This document shows, one piece after another, positions 5,175-5,217 of a DNA stretch of 5,217 bases. The stretch's first letter is position 1; each line of letters begins with the position of its first letter. The translations under genes were made by a program, and so were the position numbers. The DNA is from Desulfobacteraceae bacterium. GTDB lineage: Bacteria > Desulfobacterota > Desulfobacteria > Desulfobacterales > UBA11574. The stretch covers positions 1 through 5,217 of the forward strand of contig JAOUGB010000210.1 in NCBI GenBank assembly GCA_029857875.1. Direction: 5' to 3'. The notes beneath the pieces were generated by a model. The model saw only the letters and a program-made list of their open reading frames with translations. It searched no databases and was not told where the DNA came from.

Positions 5175-5217
5175 GTTTGAATTGATACCGATTAGATATC
5201 ACAAGGACAGCTATTAG

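Larger units (their letters stand above)
4400..5217. other. 818-bp AT-rich non-coding region with repeat copy 3 and a terminal terminator
   Basis: No convincing gene is visible on either strand. It contains repeat copy 3 with distal block (4602-4780), a weak hairpin (4989-5018), and a candidate promoter with a strong terminator (5085-5174). The 4800-4985 part is AT-rich with scattered promoter-like words, such as TTGACA at 4936 and TATAAT at 4870, that do not pair with good partner boxes. No clear terminator follows the methyltransferase gene directly. Confidence 0.7.

Overview
The window looks like chromosomal sequence from a Gram-negative bacterium, because it carries the end of an outer-membrane TonB-dependent receptor. 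A near-perfect sigma-54 promoter, a sulfite-exporter-family permease and long AT-rich intergenic regions would suit a Desulfobacterota-type sulfate reducer. That placement is inference from gene style only. All four genes lie on the + strand.

Left part (2-2003): the last 238 residues of a BtuB/CirA-type TonB-dependent receptor. Its stop codon overlaps the ribosome binding site of a 424-residue exported protein. That protein reads as seven repeats of about 55-63 residues, three of them with FG-GAP/VCBS-type DxNxDG loops, so it is probably a seven-bladed beta-propeller. The two genes look translationally coupled. A receptor with a propeller partner recalls BtuB-BtuG of Bacteroides, by analogy only.

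Right part (2004-5217): a TauE/SafE-family membrane protein (2594-3493) and a PmtA-like SAM-dependent methyltransferase (3806-4399) sit in long AT-rich spacers. A roughly 104-bp repeat occurs three times, each time downstream of a stop codon and in the same orientation (2090, 3571, 4602). The first 70 bp align without gaps at about 86% identity and hold a hairpin whose differences between copies preserve pairing. A 17-bp segment identical in all copies contains TTGACA. In copy 2 this TTGACA is followed 17 bp later by TATTAT, a plausible promoter for the methyltransferase. Copies 1 and 3 share a further distal block in exact register, so the full element is about 175 bp.

Regulation: the permease has a textbook -24/-12 sigma-54 promoter (2519-2534), so its expression should depend on an enhancer-binding activator. 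The window ends with a strong intrinsic terminator (5143-5174) just after a possible promoter and a tiny start-stop/leader reading frame. This could be a very short transcript or an attenuator for a gene beyond the right edge. The least explained element is the repeat family, whose gene-repeat-gene-repeat layout resembles a cassette array but lacks recognisable integron attC core sites.
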